From positions 1,178,001 through 1,242,000 of the forward strand of contig NZ_CP160403.1 in assembly GCF_040782645.1 (NCBI RefSeq): a stretch of 64,000 nt of DNA, read 5' to 3'. Source of the DNA: Streptomyces sp. HUAS ZL42 (GTDB lineage Bacteria; Actinomycetota; Actinomycetes; Streptomycetales; Streptomycetaceae). The notes beneath the pieces were generated by a model that was not told the DNA's origin, did no database searches, and was given only the letters and a program-made list of their open reading frames with translations. The translations under genes were made by a program, and so were the position numbers. Positions 62,660 to 64,000 of the stretch are shown piece after piece. The first letter of the stretch is position 1. Each line of letters opens with the position of its first letter.

Positions 62660-64000
62660 TCAACTCACCACTCGGCGCGTCACGTTCAACAAGTACTCCT
62701 TACGGTTCAGCGGGTTGTGGTCGGTGCGGGGCCGCTCGGGCACCGTGCCGCGCGCGACAGGGGCGTAGTGGTCGAAGGCGCTCTCCAGTTCGCCCTCACC
62801 GCGGGTCAGCCCGGGCAGTTGCTGCTCCAGCGCGTGCACATGGGCCGCGGGCACCGCACCCTCCAGCACGCACGACTCCCGGCGCGTCCCGGTCGTCTGC
62901 GGCACGGCCCGCCGCCTGGCCAGCACCGGCAGCAGCGCGCCCAGCGTGTCCGCCGGGGCCTCGAGGCGGAAGCGGTGCATCGGCTCGTACACCTGTGTGC
63001 CCGCCCGGCGCAGCGCCTCGATCAGGACCAGCGGGGTCAGTCCGCGGAAGTCGGCGCCGGTGCTCGACATGCTCTTGTCGAAGCCCTGGTGGGCGTGGCT
63101 CTGCCGGGGCCAGTATCCGGAGTGGGTCATGGTCACCGCGCAGTCGGCGACCTGCCAGCCGTGCAGACCCTGGGCGAGCGTTTCGCGCACGGTGTCCTCG
63201 ACGGCCTTGAAGAAGGCGTACGGCATGGCCCCCAGCTCCACCTCGAGGCCGAAGCTCACGCCGGTCCCGGCCGGCGCCGGATCGACGCGCAGACCGACCG
63301 TGGCGAGGAACGGGTTCGGGTCCTTCTTGATGAACTCCACCGCCGCTCCCGTCCCGGACGGCCGCTCGATGCACAGGGGTGTCGTCCCGCGGAAGGCGAC
63401 GTCGAGGCCGTACTCGTCGGCGAGGGTGGCCTGGAGGACCTCCTTCTGCACCTCGCCGTAGAGGGACACGGAGATCTCCCGGCGCACCTCGTCGTGACGC
63501 AGGCCGATCAGCGGGTCCTGTTCGGTGAGCTGGGTGAGGGCGAGGTGCAGGGCCCCCCGGTCGGTGTCCCGGCCGGGCACGACCACGGTCTCGAGGGTGG
63601 GCGGGGCGAAGTGGTGCGCGGCCTGTTCGCGCGGTACGCCGAGGCAGTCGCCGATCCTGACGTCGGCGAGCCCCCACAGCCGGGCGATCCTCCCGGCCGG
63701 AGCCGCGTCGTCCCGGACGTCCGTGCCGTGGTCGAAGACACTGATCGCGGTGACCTTGCCCTCGGTGCGCGCCTCACCGAAAAGGACCTGGTCACGCGTG
63801 CGCAGCGTACCGGAGAACAACCGTGCGTACGCCACCTTCTCCCCCGCCGGGCCGCGCTCGACCTTGAACACCGTGCCCGAGAGCGGCCCGTCGGGATCGC
63901 CCTCGGCGGCGGGCAGCAGTCCCCTGATGCCGGAGATCAGCGCATCCACGCCCGCTCCTGTCGCCGCGGAGCCGAAGTACACCGGATGCACGAGGGCCCG
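62660..64000 (-). CDS. Tetracycline-type ribosomal protection protein, 3' part
   Basis: This frame runs off the right end of the window on the minus strand, so only the last ~447 residues are present and the GTPase domain lies outside. The visible part has EF-G-like domain II (GTVFKVERGPAGEKVAYARL), domain III/IV with VEFIKKDPNPFLATVGLRVD, YAFFKAVEDTVRETLAQGLH, and a domain V with YEPMHRFRLEAPADTLGALL. EF-G and TetM/OtrA-type proteins share this order, and the SHAHQGFDKS stretch resembles the ribosome-dislodging group. It confers or mimics tetracycline resistance by removing the drug from ribosomes. Elongation factor G is less likely. Confidence 0.8.
   Translation of the reverse strand, partial: RALVHPVYFGSAATGAGVDALISGIRGLLPAAEGDPDGPLSGTVFKVERGPAGEKVAYARLFSGTLRTRDQVLFGEARTEGKVTAISVFDHGTDVRDDAAPAGRIARLWGLADVRIGDCLGVPREQAAHHFAPPTLETVVVPGRDTDRGALHLALTQLTEQDPLIGLRHDEVRREISVSLYGEVQKEVLQATLADEYGLDVAFRGTTPLCIERPSGTGAAVEFIKKDPNPFLATVGLRVDPAPAGTGVSFGLEVELGAMPYAFFKAVEDTVRETLAQGLHGWQVADCAVTMTHSGYWPRQSHAHQGFDKSMSSTGADFRGLTPLVLIEALRRAGTQVYEPMHRFRLEAPADTLGALLPVLARRRAVPQTTGTRRESCVLEGAVPAAHVHALEQQLPGLTRGEGELESAFDHYAPVARGTVPERPRTDHNPLNRKEYLLNVTRRVVS

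Noticed and set aside
62660..64000. Calling the last gene elongation factor G
   Set aside because: The C-terminal domain sequence and the surrounding loci do not match a translation operon, so a ribosomal protection protein is the better fit.

Overview
The window is about 70% GC, codes densely on both strands, uses many GTG starts, and carries ECF sigma, ROK, TetR and MarR regulators, a proteasome beta subunit and a mycothiol-dependent dehydrogenase. Together these point to the chromosome of a Streptomyces species. I see no rRNA, tRNA, CRISPR array or prophage. One small insertion-like element is present.

Layout. 1-8.4 kb: the tail of a permease, a peptidase E pair, an orphan proteasome beta subunit, a GH65 phosphorylase coupled to a beta-phosphoglucomutase-like HAD enzyme, and small hypothetical genes. 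8.4-16.7 kb: a sugar-uptake locus on the minus strand (ROK repressor, binding lipoprotein, two permeases, a deleted hydrolase remnant and an intact toroid-type carbohydrate enzyme), with a BadF-type sugar kinase diverging from it across a palindromic operator. 16.9-24.8 kb: a Tat-exported PAP2-type enzyme fused to autotransporter-like repeats, a GT39 membrane glycosyltransferase, an RpiR-type regulator, and small or unknown genes. 24.9-27.5 kb: a TetR regulator with a 35-bp perfect palindrome, an OB-fold/zinc-ribbon protein, and a heavily broken Gfo/Idh/MocA oxidoreductase interrupted by a 222-bp element with 20-bp terminal inverted repeats. 27.6-35.2 kb: a large secreted alpha/beta hydrolase, an F420-type PPOX protein, a membrane-anchored trypsin-like protease, a methyltransferase and a SpoIIE-type phosphatase. 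35.3-41.1 kb: a second complete ROK/ABC/Gfo-Idh sugar locus. 41.2-48.7 kb: an L,D-transpeptidase, an SDR, and a CsoR-family regulator with a mycothiol-dependent formaldehyde dehydrogenase and an MBL hydrolase, followed by an ABC exporter. 48.8-53.3 kb: a MarR-controlled pair, folD behind a ZTP riboswitch, and an ECF sigma/CU044_5270 pair. 53.4-64 kb: a GH27 alpha-galactosidase with a ricin-type lectin domain, a UGT-type glycosyltransferase, an ion-channel-like repeat membrane protein of unknown role, a TetR regulator that appears to share an operator motif with a YncE-like beta-propeller and a GH5 endoglycoceramidase-like enzyme, and the 3' part of a tetracycline-type ribosomal protection protein.

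How it fits together. Carbohydrate capture dominates: two ROK-governed ABC importers without their own ATPase (probably served by a shared MsiK-type ATPase encoded elsewhere), secreted GH27 and GH5 enzymes, a phosphorolytic GH65 route feeding glucose 6-phosphate, and a sugar kinase. The most useful leads are the shared TetR palindrome linking the beta-propeller to the endoglycoceramidase-like gene, the two CsoR-type boxes flanking a His-less CsoR-family sensor next to a mycothiol enzyme, the ZTP riboswitch on folD, and the element-disrupted oxidoreductase.
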